Shown one piece after another: positions 35,702 to 45,265 of a DNA stretch of 64,000 nt. Positions within the stretch are counted from its first letter, which is position 1; each line of letters opens with the position of its first letter. The notes under the pieces were generated by a model. The model did not search any database. It had not been told where the DNA came from and saw nothing but the letters and a program-made list of their open reading frames with translations. The position numbers and the translations under genes are program-made. This DNA is from Flavobacterium soli DSM 19725. GTDB lineage: Bacteria > Bacteroidota > Bacteroidia > Flavobacteriales > Flavobacteriaceae. The DNA is taken from contig NZ_AUGO01000001.1 in the NCBI RefSeq assembly GCF_000422705.1, positions 616,452 to 680,451 on the forward strand, in the 5' to 3' direction.

Positions 35702-37048
35702 ATGATGCACTGGGAACAACTCTTATCCTTAAAAAGACAAGGCGACAAAGGCAAAAGACTACGAAAAGAACAAGACGATACAAGGCTTGGTTTTGAAGTA
35801 GATTATGACCGGATTATTTTTTCGTCGGCTTTCCGGAGCCTTCAGGATAAAACACAGGTTATTCCGCTTTCAAAGACTGATTTTGTGCATACACGTTTGA
35901 CCCATAGCTTGGAAGTTTCGGTTGTAGGCCGTTCTATCGGAAGATTGGTAGGCAAAAAAATCATTGAAAAATATCCGCATCTTCAAGAAATACATGGTTA
36001 TCAAGCGAATGATTTTGGTGCAATTGTAGCTGCTGCTTCGTTATCGCATGATATTGGAAATCCACCTTTTGGACATTCGGGCGAAAAGGCAATTGGAGAA
36101 TATTTCAAGATTGGAAATGGCAAACAATTCAAAGATCAGCTTTCGCCAAAAGAATGGCAGGATTTGATTGATTTTGAGGGAAATGCAAATGGATTATACG
36201 TTTTAACAGGAACAAGACCGGGAGTTTCTGGCGGTTTAAGATTAACGTATGCTACTTTGGGAGCTTTTATGAAATATCCGAAAGAATCACTTCCAAAAAA
36301 GCCCACTCCAAATATTTCGGATAAAAAATACGGTTTCTTTCAAGCTGATAAATTATTTTTCCAGGAAGTTGCCGAAGAATTGGGAATGATCAAAAAAACA
36401 GGAACGGACATCGCTTTTCAAAGACATCCTTTGGCCTTTTTGGTTGAAGCTGCCGATGATATCTGCTACACGATTATCGATTTTGAAGACGGAATCAATT
36501 TAGGTTTGGTATCAGAGGATTTCGCCTTGGAATATCTGATTAATTTAGTAAAAGACAGCATTGATTCTTCTAAATTTCATCAACTCACAACAAAAGAAGA
36601 CCGAATCAGTTATTTGAGAGCTTTGGCTATCGGAAGCTTGATTAACGATGCAGTAAAGGTTTTTATCGAAAACGAGGAAGCCATTTTAAGAGGCGAATTC
36701 CATTCGGCCTTGACCGATAAAAGCAAGTATAAAGTACAGATGGATGACATCATTAAATTGAGTGTCAAAAATATCTATCAAAGCAGGGAAGTGGTCGAAA
36801 AAGAAGTGGTTGGTTATCAGATTATCCAAACTTTATTGGACAAATTCATCACGGCTTTCAACAATAAATTCAACGGGGAAGCTTCGAATTATGATAATTT
36901 ACTCTTGAAAATGCTGCCTGAAAAATTCCACGAAGAGAAGGATGATTTATACAAAAGATTGCTTCACATTTGCCACTACGTTTCACTATTAACTGATGGA
37001 AATGCATTAGAATTATTTGAAACAATAAATGGAAGAAAGAAATTATAG
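35702..37048 (+). CDS. dgt: dGTPase-like HD-domain triphosphohydrolase
   Basis: The 448-residue protein hydrolyses dGTP, or several dNTPs, to the deoxynucleoside and triphosphate. The HD metal site is visible in VHTRLTHSLEVS, AAASLSHDIGNPPFGHSGE and EAADDICYTIIDFEDG. The N-terminal RIIFSSAFRSLQDKTQV is the family signature. It belongs to the longer Bacteroidota form, not the short SAMHD1-like. Two ATGs in tandem begin the gene; either would serve. The gene is convergent with DUF3078 with only five bases between stop codons. Its closeness to nrdBA is in keeping with dNTP-pool control. Confidence 0.88.
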   Translation: MMHWEQLLSLKRQGDKGKRLRKEQDDTRLGFEVDYDRIIFSSAFRSLQDKTQVIPLSKTDFVHTRLTHSLEVSVVGRSIGRLVGKKIIEKYPHLQEIHGYQANDFGAIVAAASLSHDIGNPPFGHSGEKAIGEYFKIGNGKQFKDQLSPKEWQDLIDFEGNANGLYVLTGTRPGVSGGLRLTYATLGAFMKYPKESLPKKPTPNISDKKYGFFQADKLFFQEVAEELGMIKKTGTDIAFQRHPLAFLVEAADDICYTIIDFEDGINLGLVSEDFALEYLINLVKDSIDSSKFHQLTTKEDRISYLRALAIGSLINDAVKVFIENEEAILRGEFHSALTDKSKYKVQMDDIIKLSVKNIYQSREVVEKEVVGYQIIQTLLDKFITAFNNKFNGEASNYDNLLLKMLPEKFHEEKDDLYKRLLHICHYVSLLTDGNALELFETINGRKKL

Positions 37049-37053
37049 ACTGA

Positions 37054-38022
37054 CTAGAAGCTATAAATTAAACCAATTCCTAACATCTGTTTCAATTGCA
37101 TTTTGGGACCAAGAGTAACTTGAACACCATCAATTTCTTCTTTTGCCTTGATATCATCGTCATAAATAATATGAGTGTTTACTGTAGCTCGGACATGTTT
37201 GTTGACAATAAATTCCCAATTCATTTGCCAATCGATGTCGATATTTCCAAAATTGTTGAGATAATCGGTATAAAGATTCAATCGATTATCGAGTTTAATA
37301 TTTTTGAAAACTTCTTTCTTATAATTGCTGGTAAATAAGAAACCAAGTTCCGTTCTAGAATTTTTTCCTTCTCGAAGTAGCTCTTCTGTTATAGGGTCAT
37401 AAATCGCTTTTTCAACCCCAAAAGCTCCCTGGTTGGCTAATCTTTGATCCAAAACCAAGGTGTTTTTCATCGTCAATGGCGAAATATAGAGTTGTAAATT
37501 CTTAGCCTTATTGTTATATTCGGCACCGACACCCAGAAAAGTATAGGCTGGAGCAAAAAGACGGGAAATGGCTAGATCCGTGTTGGGATAGGCATAACCG
37601 TTCGTGAATTGTGTGTTGAAATTGAATTTCGCACTATGGTACCAATTCGATGTGGTGTCTTTTCGATAACCAACTGTGGAGTTGATTTGGAAAGCATCAT
37701 CAGTTTTACGCAATTCTACACCATCCTGCTTGCTAATCCCGTATCTAACAATCAATTCGTTAGACCATTTTAGATTTTCATTGTTATAATTTCGAGTAAA
37801 AGTTCCTTTTAATAAACCTGAAATAGAACTGTTTCCACCGGCACTCCAATTGACAAATGCAATTTCATTTAAGTCAAAACCCACAATATTTTCTTTTTTC
37901 CAATGGCTTTTAATTATTTTGGTAGAATCTGGCAGGTTTACTTTTATCGTGTCTACAGATTGTGCAAAAGAGCTGAACCCGACAAAAAGTACCAACCAAA
38001 AGGTCAAGGAAAAAAATCTCAT
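37054..38022 (-). CDS. DUF3078 outer-membrane protein
   Basis: From the ATG at 38022 the protein has 322 residues: a signal peptide (MRFFSLTFWLVLFVGFSSFAQ), then a beta-rich domain with VGFDLNEIAFVNWSAGGNSSISG, the DUF3078 hallmark, and paired strands to a terminal aromatic residue (GIGLIYSF). The family is common in Bacteroidota and has no known function; the strand pattern suggests a small barrel. The frame extends to 38055 only by using a TTG, which would lie upstream of the probable transcript start. Confidence 0.85.
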   Translation of the reverse strand: MRFFSLTFWLVLFVGFSSFAQSVDTIKVNLPDSTKIIKSHWKKENIVGFDLNEIAFVNWSAGGNSSISGLLKGTFTRNYNNENLKWSNELIVRYGISKQDGVELRKTDDAFQINSTVGYRKDTTSNWYHSAKFNFNTQFTNGYAYPNTDLAISRLFAPAYTFLGVGAEYNNKAKNLQLYISPLTMKNTLVLDQRLANQGAFGVEKAIYDPITEELLREGKNSRTELGFLFTSNYKKEVFKNIKLDNRLNLYTDYLNNFGNIDIDWQMNWEFIVNKHVRATVNTHIIYDDDIKAKEEIDGVQVTLGPKMQLKQMLGIGLIYSF

Positions 38023-38067
38023 AGTGAAGCAATTAATCAAATTAGGGTAATGCAAAAATCCATAATT

Positions 38068-39846
38068 TTAATAGCTTTCAAAAATTATTTGCAAACTTTT
38101 TGCATCAATTTCACTATAACGTTGTAGTTGATTCACGGTTCCATGTTCAATAAATTCATCTGGAATGCCGAGAATTTTTATTTTTGATGTATAATGATGA
38201 AGTGCAGCAAATTCAAGTATAGCAGTTCCAAAACCACCTTTTATAACCCCATCTTCAACGGTAATAACGTGTTCAAATTGGGTTAAAATTGATTGTAAAA
38301 GCTTCTCATCTAATGGTTTTACGAAAGGAAAATCATAATGGGCAAACTGGTCTTTATTTTTTATTTCGGCTAAAGCCAAAGTCACACTGTTGCCTATATA
38401 CCCATTTGAAATGACAGCTACTTTCGAACCTTTCTTTATCAAGTTTGCCTTTCCAATTTCGATTTCTTCGTAAGGTTTGATCCAATCTTGATGCAGTCCA
38501 CGACCACGAGGATAACGAATCGCTATCGGATGTTTCAGGCCTAATTGAGCTGTATATAAAATATTTCGCAGATCCATTTCATTCATTGGAGCATAAAGGA
38601 TCATATTTGGAATGCATCGTAAATAGGCGATATCAAAAACGCCATGATGAGTAGCACCATCTTCGCCAACCAAACCAGCTCTGTCCAGACAAAAAATAAC
38701 CGGAAGATTTTGCAACGCCACATCGTGAATTACTTGATCATAAGCTCTTTGCAAGAAAGTAGAATAAATATTGCAAAACACAATCATTCCTTGAGTTGCC
38801 ATTCCAGCAGCCAAAGTTACAGCGTGTTGCTCAGCAATTCCAACGTCAAAAGCTCTGTTTGGAAAAGCATCCATCATGAATTTTAGTGAACTTCCCGATG
38901 GCATTGCAGGAGTAATTCCGATAATTTTTTCGTTGTTTTTGGCCAAATCTAAAACGGTCAAGCCAAAGACATCCTGGAATTTAGGAGGCAGATTTTCTTC
39001 AGATTTCTGAATGATTTCACCCGTTAATTTGTCGAACTTTCCAGGAGCATGGTATTTTACTTGGTCTTTTTCGGCTTGCTCCAAACCTTTTCCTTTTGTC
39101 GTGATGATGTGAAGGAACTTGGGGCCTTTTGTATTTTTTAATCGTTTCAATTCTTTGATTACAGTAAATATATCATGACCATCAATTGGTCCTGAATAAT
39201 CAAAATTCAACGATTTGATCATATTATTCTGCCTCGGATTTTTTCCAGATTTTACCGCGGTCAGATAATTTTTTAAAGCTCCAACACTTGGATCAATTCC
39301 AATGGCATTGTCGTTCAAAATCACCAATAAATTTGTATCGGTAACTCCGGCATGGTTCAAACCTTCAAAAGCCATTCCCGAAGCAATCGAAGCATCACCC
39401 ACAACTGCTACATGGTTTTTTTCAAAATCACCTTTTAAATTCGATGCAATTGCCATTCCCAAAGCGGCTGAAATTGCGGTAGAAGAGTGGCCTACGCCAA
39501 ACGTGTCGTATTCGCTTTCAACTCTTTTTGGGAAACCAGAAATTCCTCCCAGTTGTCTGTTGGTGTGAAAATTATCTTTTCTACCGGTTAAAATTTTATG
39601 CCCGTAAGCTTGATGACCAACATCCCAAACCAATAAATCTTCGGGAGTATTGAAGACATAATGCAAGGCAATCGTTAGTTCTATAACGCCTAAACTCGCA
39701 CCCAAATGGCCTTCCTTTACTGAAACGACATCGATGATAAAATCGCGTAATTCTTTGGCAAGTTGAGGCAATTCCGTTTCGGGAATAAGACGTAAATCTT
39801 TTGGGGAATTGATATGTGAAAGTAAATTGCGATTCATAGTATCCAT
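38068..39846 (-). CDS. dxs: 1-deoxy-D-xylulose-5-phosphate synthase
   Basis: The 592-residue thiamine-diphosphate enzyme joins pyruvate and glyceraldehyde 3-phosphate to start the MEP isoprenoid pathway. The ThDP motif is VVGDASIASGMAFEGLNHAG...LVILNDN (GDG-like to NDN). VGHSSTAISAALGMA and FDVGIAEQHAVTLAAGMA, with the catalytic Glu, are present, as are DRAGLVGEDGATHHGVFD and YPRGRG. It is slightly shorter than E. coli Dxs (620). The gene could start at 39846 or 39837. The -7 element TAAATTTG at 39854-39861 gives a leader of 0-10 bases. Confidence 0.95.
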   Translation of the reverse strand: MDTMNRNLLSHINSPKDLRLIPETELPQLAKELRDFIIDVVSVKEGHLGASLGVIELTIALHYVFNTPEDLLVWDVGHQAYGHKILTGRKDNFHTNRQLGGISGFPKRVESEYDTFGVGHSSTAISAALGMAIASNLKGDFEKNHVAVVGDASIASGMAFEGLNHAGVTDTNLLVILNDNAIGIDPSVGALKNYLTAVKSGKNPRQNNMIKSLNFDYSGPIDGHDIFTVIKELKRLKNTKGPKFLHIITTKGKGLEQAEKDQVKYHAPGKFDKLTGEIIQKSEENLPPKFQDVFGLTVLDLAKNNEKIIGITPAMPSGSSLKFMMDAFPNRAFDVGIAEQHAVTLAAGMATQGMIVFCNIYSTFLQRAYDQVIHDVALQNLPVIFCLDRAGLVGEDGATHHGVFDIAYLRCIPNMILYAPMNEMDLRNILYTAQLGLKHPIAIRYPRGRGLHQDWIKPYEEIEIGKANLIKKGSKVAVISNGYIGNSVTLALAEIKNKDQFAHYDFPFVKPLDEKLLQSILTQFEHVITVEDGVIKGGFGTAILEFAALHHYTSKIKILGIPDEFIEHGTVNQLQRYSEIDAKSLQIIFESY

Positions 39847-39853
39847 AGAGAAG

Positions 39854-39861
39854 CAAATTTA
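39854..39861 (-). promoter_or_regulatory. -7 element TAAATTTG close to the dxs start
   Basis: TAAATTTG on the minus strand matches TAnnTTTG and lies only seven bases before the first dxs ATG, so that mRNA is nearly leaderless or uses the ATG at 39837. Confidence 0.55.
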
Positions 39862-39891
39862 CATTATAAAATCGAATTTCTATTTCTCTGT

Positions 39892-40482
39892 TTATTTTAA
39901 AGAGTCTTTTTCGCGAACTATTACCGCTCCTGTAAGAACGATAGGTTCAGCAGGTTTTTTAGGTTGCTTTTTTATTACTGACTTGGTTTTACCAACGCTA
40001 GTTGGAGCTACAAGTTTGGCAGTGTCAATTGTAACATTTTGAAGTGTTTGGTTATTTTGTTCCAAGGTGTCAGGATGGAGAGGCAATCCCATAGTAGTCA
40101 CAGGATGTGTTGTGTCATCAACAATTTCAACCTTGTCAATTTTTTGTTTGTCGCCATTTTTATCAGAACAACTCAATAATGTAGTTCCCATTGTGACCAA
40201 TAACGCCAAAAGGAACATTTTATGAAACTGGACTTGAGAAACTAAAATCTGTTTTGGAATTTGAATGGTTATGGTGCTTAATTGTTTTTGATTGAACCGT
40301 CCACAAACTTTTTTCACTTGATTCTCTACTAAATAATGCTGGATTTCTGATGTATTCCAATTGGTAAAATCGACTACATTTTTCATGCAAGTGTCACAAA
40401 ATCTTCCGTTTTCACTTGGTGTCATCTTCTCCCAGCTTTTAGAGCAAGGTTTTGGGATTTCAATTTTGTATTTAGTTTCCAT
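39892..40482 (-). CDS. Membrane protein with N-terminal Cys motif, TonB-neighbour type
   Basis: The 196-residue protein starts with PKPCSKSWEKMTPSENGRFCDTCMKNVVDFTNW, a cytoplasmic Cys motif (C, CxxC) that looks like a small zinc site. A single transmembrane helix follows (about 85-105, FHKMFLLALLVTMGTTLLSC). The rest, TTHPVTTMGLPLHP and a Lys/Pro-rich stretch (KKQPKKPAEPIVLTG), is periplasmic. In Bacteroidota this N-terminal motif is often joined to TonB-like C-terminal domains; here no TonB domain is present, so this may be a shortened form. Function unknown. Confidence 0.65.
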   Translation of the reverse strand: METKYKIEIPKPCSKSWEKMTPSENGRFCDTCMKNVVDFTNWNTSEIQHYLVENQVKKVCGRFNQKQLSTITIQIPKQILVSQVQFHKMFLLALLVTMGTTLLSCSDKNGDKQKIDKVEIVDDTTHPVTTMGLPLHPDTLEQNNQTLQNVTIDTAKLVAPTSVGKTKSVIKKQPKKPAEPIVLTGAVIVREKDSLK

Positions 40483-40528
40483 AAGTAAGAGTCATTTTTA
40501 AAGATAACGGAAAATGATATCAAAAACG

Positions 40529-40536
40529 TATTTTTG
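40529..40536 (+). promoter_or_regulatory. -7 element TATTTTTG, five bases from the tadA ATG
   Basis: TATTTTTG matches TAnnTTTG and is separated from the ATG by TACCT only, so the mRNA should have a leader of 0-2 bases. A minus-strand box TATCTTTA for the gene at 40482 lies 20-30 bases to the left. Confidence 0.6.
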
Positions 40537-40541
40537 TACCT

Positions 40542-40988
40542 ATGGAAAACATTTTTACCGACGAATATTTTATGAAAAAAGCCCTTCAAGAAGCCGAAAT
40601 GGCCTTTGAGAAAGGCGAAATCCCTGTTGGAGCCTTGATTGTAATCGACAATAAAATCATCGCTCGAACCCATAACTTGACCGAGATGTTGAATGATGTT
40701 ACGGCTCATGCCGAAATGCAAGCTATTACTTCGGCAGCAAATTTCCTTGGCGGTAAATACCTGAAAAATTGTACGCTTTACGTAACCTTAGAACCTTGCC
40801 AAATGTGTGCTGGAGCTTTATATTGGAGCCAGATTTCTAAAATCGTTTTTGGAGCAAGTGATGAACAACGCGGTTTTGAGAAAATGGGTACTCAGATTCA
40901 TCCTAAAACTACTGTTGTGAGAGGTGTTTTGGCGAAGGAAGCTAGGGATTTGATGAAGCGGTTTTTTTTGGAACGCAGAAAAAACTAA
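40542..40988 (+). CDS. tadA: tRNA adenosine(34) deaminase
   Basis: The 148-residue zinc enzyme makes inosine at the wobble position of tRNA-Arg(ACG). The zinc motif is HAE (H56, E58) and PCQMC (C86, C89), with the catalytic E58. EKGEIPVGALIV and TLEPCQMCAGALYWSQI are typical of TadA. Length matches the family. It overlaps the end of the convergent receptor remnant by four bases. Confidence 0.95.
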   Translation: MENIFTDEYFMKKALQEAEMAFEKGEIPVGALIVIDNKIIARTHNLTEMLNDVTAHAEMQAITSAANFLGGKYLKNCTLYVTLEPCQMCAGALYWSQISKIVFGASDEQRGFEKMGTQIHPKTTVVRGVLAKEARDLMKRFFLERRKN

Positions 40989-41482
40989 AATCGATATTCC
41001 ATTTTCAATAAAGCATATCTTGGTTGCAAACGGTATTCTATTTTTGAAATAGTGATGTCGGAGATGCTGTAATTTCTAAATGTTTCAGTATTGAAAAGGT
41101 TGTTCCCAGAGAGTGAAAGTGTGAGTTTATTGTTTGTAAGCACATACCGAGCTTTTAGCTCTAGAAAATGATATTGGTTGTTTTCGCGATCGAGATTTCC
41201 AAAAAAGTAACGTTCAGATTTTAGTTGAACATTAAATTTATCGCTAAACATAAAAGAAAAATCCAGAAAACTCATTTTGTCCGTAAAGGAGTTCTCAATT
41301 GTAGTTTTCACTTGATTGTAATTCCATTTTGAGCCAATGTGGTAATTGAAAATGCCTCTAAAACCAGAACGGACTTCAAAACCATAATCGGTACTGAGGC
41401 TTTTAACTTCTCTCAGATTCGTGTTGTTCACCATGTTTTTGAAATTGATTTTAGACCTACTAGGATGAATGTAAATTAAATT
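40985..41482 (-). pseudogene. C-terminal remnant of a TonB-type receptor
   Basis: The reading frame (to 41482 before a stop, ATG at 41434) encodes about 165 residues that are the last strands of an outer-membrane beta-barrel: RSGFRGIFNYHIGSKWNYN, then LKSERYFFGNLD, LTLSLSGNNLFNTETFRNYSIS, ending LLKMEYRF. The carboxypeptidase-like domain, plug and most of the barrel are missing, and upstream codons hold stops (TAG, TAA). It therefore appears to be the wreck of a receptor of the GLPGLI-linked kind. The full-length receptor at 42737 belongs to the same broad class but is not the same protein. The base composition is richer in G+C than the operon that follows. Confidence 0.75.
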
Positions 41483-41631
41483 TTATAGGTTCTAGATAAT
41501 GTCAATGTTTGATGAAAGTGGCAAAAACGCTCAGTTCATTCTAAGGCTATGGAAAATAGTTCTACTGAATTTTGCATAAACAAAATAATAATTTTAAAAA
41601 CTCATCAACTATTTTTAGTACACTCCCTTTT

Positions 41632-41997
41632 TTATATTTCGCAACTTTTAGAATTGCAGTGTATAGGTATTATTTTTCTTTTAACTGCTAATTCATTATA
41701 AATGTATTCTCCTATTCTAGTTATTTTTAAAATCAAAAGTAATGGGGTAATTAACCAAAATATTGGTAATTTTGAGAATATTAAACATATGGATTGAAAA
41801 CCATAGTTCCATTTTCCATTATAACATGCCATTTGTTTTTTTGCTAATTCTAGATTTAAGTTTGGATAGGTGTTTTTATCTATATTTCTTAATTTTTTAG
41901 CATCTATTAGTTTAAAGTAATCTAGTTTTTGAATGGTATTTATAAAATTAGTGCAATTAGGACACCAATTGTCGTAGAGAACAATTATTTTTTTCAT
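41632..41997 (-). CDS. DCC-family (DUF393) thiol-disulphide protein
   Basis: The 121-residue protein begins MKKIIVLYDNWCPNCTNF, the YDGxCxxC-type redox motif of the DCC1/DUF393 thioredoxin-like family, followed by an Asp-rich helix (LIDAKKLRNID). A hydrophobic helix (ICLIFSKLPIFWLITPLLLILK) and the C-terminal HCNSKSCEI, with two more Cys, follow. In many bacteria DCC proteins occur next to, or fused to, HTTM-domain proteins, as in this operon. It overlaps the GLPGLI gene by four bases. It probably reduces or oxidises Cys in a partner, or supports HTTM-protein chemistry. Confidence 0.8.
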   Translation of the reverse strand: MKKIIVLYDNWCPNCTNFINTIQKLDYFKLIDAKKLRNIDKNTYPNLNLELAKKQMACYNGKWNYGFQSICLIFSKLPIFWLITPLLLILKITRIGEYIYNELAVKRKIIPIHCNSKSCEI

Positions 41998-42731
41998 TTT
42001 TTAAATTGTGAAACTAAATTAGTTTTCTTTAATAAAAATACGGTTTCTTCTGTAAAATCATTTTGTTTAATATTTTTTAATTCATTCTTAATTGTGCTTT
42101 CAGATTTTGTGTAATTACTATAATTTTTTTCATAAGAAATCTTAGTTACAGAAATTGTACTAAAGTAATCCTCTGCCCATAAGACAAGACCAGGTAAATT
42201 ATTATAGAGTGATGGTCCTGTTTGCACGGGAATCTCTTTTGTAAACCATACCGTAAACATTAAATCTTTATTTTTTGAAATTGCTTTATAACATTTGTAA
42301 CCCATAATTTCTTTTGTGTCGTTTAATATTTCCCATTCTATGTTGTCTTTTCCTGTGATGTATATTTCTTGATCAAATATTTGCTCTTTTCTTTTATAGT
42401 AACCATCTTTTTGAATGATACAAAAATTTATTTTATTTTCAGGGTCTGTCCAATAATCCTCCTTACCTTTTACTTTAGTAACGATTAAAGTATCTAAAAC
42501 AAATAAAGATTTTTTTTCTTTTAAATTATAATAGAGCGAATAATTGTAATTGTAACCTGTTCTTAAAGCAATGTCGAAATCTTTTTCTTCTTGCGGCGTT
42601 GAAGCATCATGGTTAAAGTAGTATTGACTGATTGGCAATAGACTATAATTAATTTTTAATATATTTTTATCACTTTGAGAAAATGCGAAATTTAAAAAAA
42701 AGACAGTACAAAATAAAGCAAAATGGTTCAT
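41994..42731 (-). CDS. GLPGLI-family exported protein
   Basis: The 245-residue protein has a signal peptide (to about FSQSDKN) and the family hallmark GPSLYNNLPGLVLWAED, close to the GLPGLI consensus, with a beta-rich N-terminal half including IEWEILNDTKEIMGYKCYKAIS. GLPGLI proteins (TIGR01200 in memory) are Bacteroidota-specific and often follow a TonB-type receptor gene, as here with a five-base gap. Function unknown; the close pairing suggests an outer-membrane or periplasmic accessory protein. Confidence 0.85.
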   Translation of the reverse strand: MNHFALFCTVFFLNFAFSQSDKNILKINYSLLPISQYYFNHDASTPQEEKDFDIALRTGYNYNYSLYYNLKEKKSLFVLDTLIVTKVKGKEDYWTDPENKINFCIIQKDGYYKRKEQIFDQEIYITGKDNIEWEILNDTKEIMGYKCYKAISKNKDLMFTVWFTKEIPVQTGPSLYNNLPGLVLWAEDYFSTISVTKISYEKNYSNYTKSESTIKNELKNIKQNDFTEETVFLLKKTNLVSQFKK

Positions 42732-42736
42732 GATAA

Positions 42737-45265
42737 TTAAAGTTTAAATTGAATTCCGGTTAATAAATATCCTAATATATTAGGGTTTGTTGTTGTTGTA
42801 GTTATGCCTTGATTGTTGTTTGTTGAAATATTAGAAATGGGATTATCTAAATTAAATAGTGTTAATAGGGAATTTCCGGAGATCGTTAAATTAAATGTTT
42901 TAGAAAATTTATAAATAAAATTTAAGTTTATGTCATGTCTTTTAAATTTTGTTGAACCTAAATTAAAATTTTCTATATAAAAATTTGTTTTAAATTCTAT
43001 TTTAGAGCTTTCGGCTAAAAACGACAAATTATATTTATCTATGATTACTGTATTTGTTTTTAAATTGTTTTCAAAAAAAATTGTATTACTAATTGAATAA
43101 TTCAAGGATGCCTCTTTAATAAACCATTTGTTAGGCTCAAAAGAAATGTTATATTTTTGAATAAAATTTTGATTGTTAAATTTTACTGAATGATTAATGT
43201 TGTTTTGAATAAAAGTAAATTCATATTTTGGACTAATGGTAATTTTATGTAATTGTTTAGAAAAATACCAACCTTTTGAATAGGTTACATTATTATTTGT
43301 TACTATTTGTTTGTCTGATATAATTGCATTATAGACAAGCTGATTATTATCTATGCTATTAAAAATATAATTTATAGCATTATAGTTAAGGGAGCCATTT
43401 GTTGATAATGATAAATACTCTGATTTAGAAAAATTATAGAACGTGTATTGCAACCCTAGATTATTATTGGTTACTAATTGATTGTTAAAAGCGGTATCTG
43501 ATAAATATCTAGAAAAACTATCTTTGTAATAAATTGGAATTGTTTGGATTATATCATTTTTTTTTAAAGTTCGCTCATAAAATAAATTCACACTTTTTTT
43601 TCTATTAATTTTAATGAATGCCGATAATGATATTGGAATAATAAATTTTTTAATGCTTATGTCATTTATTTCATTTTCCCAAATGGAGGCATTTGTTTTA
43701 AAAAAATAATTTATTTTTTTATAATCTCCTCTAAAAATTAAAGGAAATGAAAATATAGTTTCCGTATTTTCTAAATTAATAGCATTGATGCTCAGACTTT
43801 CAATATTATTCAAAACTTCTAATCCAAAATTAAAATTATGCTTATTGAAGTTATAGTCAAATAAATAATTAGTTTTAATTTTTGTTGATTTTAGATTGAT
43901 GTTCTGGTCAAGATTTTGAGGTATTGGCATGTTATTTTGCACTACATCAGTTGAGTTTTCATTATAAAGATGAAAATCAAACGCACCTACAAAGTTATTT
44001 TTAAATTTTTGCTTTAATGAAATTGTATTAATGATGTTTAAAACTTTTAGATTAATGATTTCATTAGTATCAAATAAAGTCTCTGGATTATAAGATAAAG
44101 TTGATGTTGAATTTTCTTTTCTTTTATTAGAATAGCCAATGTTTGAGTCAAAAGTTAAAATATTATTTTGGTTTAATATTTTTGTATATTGAGCATTAAA
44201 AAGGTTTAGACTTCCCTTGTGTTCATTTTCAATTTTTTGATAGTTAATTAATTTATCAATTTCATTTCGTTCAATTTTTGTTTCAAAAATATTTTTAAGT
44301 GTATTTTGATAAACAATGAAGTTAAATTTTGAGTTTTTCTTTTCTTTTCTTAAAGTTAAACTGGATGAGGATAAGAAAGAAGTGTTTACGTTCCTATTTT
44401 CTGATGTAAAATCATAAATCAAGTTTTTATAATAATTACTTGATAAATTATTTATTTCTGTACTATTGTTTTCAAATTTTAAATCTTTTTCTAAGACATT
44501 ATTAGTATTATTTGTAAAGAAAAAATTTAGTTTATCTGAAAAATACATGGTTTTTATTTTAACTAAGTATTTGTTTGAATAACCCGCACTAGTTTCAAAA
44601 TTGCCTTTTAATAAACCTTTAAATTTAGTTTTGGTATCTATATTAATCACAGAATTCCTTTCGCTTTCAAAATCAAAACTAAATTTATCTTTATAGTTAT
44701 TTACTACTTGGACTTTTTCTATCATTTCTTTAGTTATATTATTTAGTGCCAAATTATTTTGATTTATAAAAACTTCTTTTTGGTTAATTAATATTTTATT
44801 TATGGGTTTTCCTTCATAAAAAATGGTACCATTATCTGAAATTTGTAACTCATTATTTTTGTTGAGGATATCCTTTAAGGTTGATTCTTCAGTAAGATTA
44901 TCACTTATTTTTAAATCAACAGTATCTTTAAGTATTTTGGCTGTTATCTCAACTTCTTTAAGAATAAAATTTTCTTCTTCTAATTCTATATCATAGATTT
45001 CTAATCCTTCAAAATTTATATTTTTTGTTTTGTAACCGATACTCGATATTTCTATCCTAAAAATTTTACCCTTGTAATTGACTTTAAAAAAACCCTCTTC
45101 AGTTGAAGTTGTATAGTTTATAATTTTATTGTTTAAATCATACAATAAAATTGAAGCCGACACAATTGGCTTTTGCTGCACATCATATATTTTGCCTTTT
45201 ATTTCTTGTGAAAAAGAAATAAAAGAGATCATAAAAAGCAATAAAAAAAAAAAATTACGTATCAA
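42737..45265 (-). CDS. TonB-type outer-membrane receptor, GLPGLI-linked class
   Basis: The 842-residue protein has a signal peptide (cleaved near SFSQ), a carboxypeptidase-like regulatory domain (EIKGKIYDVQQKPIVSASILLYDLNN, about 20-105), a plug-like region (TLKDILNKNNELQISDNGTIFYEGKPINKILINQKEV) and a long barrel (GLLKGNFETSAGYSNKYLVKI to the end). The C-terminal residue is Leu instead of the usual Phe. Asn, Lys, Ile and Tyr make up a large share of the residues, as expected from its AT-rich DNA. Its start overlaps the HTTM gene by four bases. It probably moves the product of the operon, or a related peptide, across the outer membrane. Confidence 0.85.
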   Translation of the reverse strand: MIRNFFFLLLFMISFISFSQEIKGKIYDVQQKPIVSASILLYDLNNKIINYTTSTEEGFFKVNYKGKIFRIEISSIGYKTKNINFEGLEIYDIELEEENFILKEVEITAKILKDTVDLKISDNLTEESTLKDILNKNNELQISDNGTIFYEGKPINKILINQKEVFINQNNLALNNITKEMIEKVQVVNNYKDKFSFDFESERNSVINIDTKTKFKGLLKGNFETSAGYSNKYLVKIKTMYFSDKLNFFFTNNTNNVLEKDLKFENNSTEINNLSSNYYKNLIYDFTSENRNVNTSFLSSSSLTLRKEKKNSKFNFIVYQNTLKNIFETKIERNEIDKLINYQKIENEHKGSLNLFNAQYTKILNQNNILTFDSNIGYSNKRKENSTSTLSYNPETLFDTNEIINLKVLNIINTISLKQKFKNNFVGAFDFHLYNENSTDVVQNNMPIPQNLDQNINLKSTKIKTNYLFDYNFNKHNFNFGLEVLNNIESLSINAINLENTETIFSFPLIFRGDYKKINYFFKTNASIWENEINDISIKKFIIPISLSAFIKINRKKSVNLFYERTLKKNDIIQTIPIYYKDSFSRYLSDTAFNNQLVTNNNLGLQYTFYNFSKSEYLSLSTNGSLNYNAINYIFNSIDNNQLVYNAIISDKQIVTNNNVTYSKGWYFSKQLHKITISPKYEFTFIQNNINHSVKFNNQNFIQKYNISFEPNKWFIKEASLNYSISNTIFFENNLKTNTVIIDKYNLSFLAESSKIEFKTNFYIENFNLGSTKFKRHDINLNFIYKFSKTFNLTISGNSLLTLFNLDNPISNISTNNNQGITTTTTNPNILGYLLTGIQFKL

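Noticed and set aside
38023..38055. N-terminal extension of the DUF3078 protein from TTG
   Set aside because: It precedes the real signal peptide and overlaps the likely promoter.
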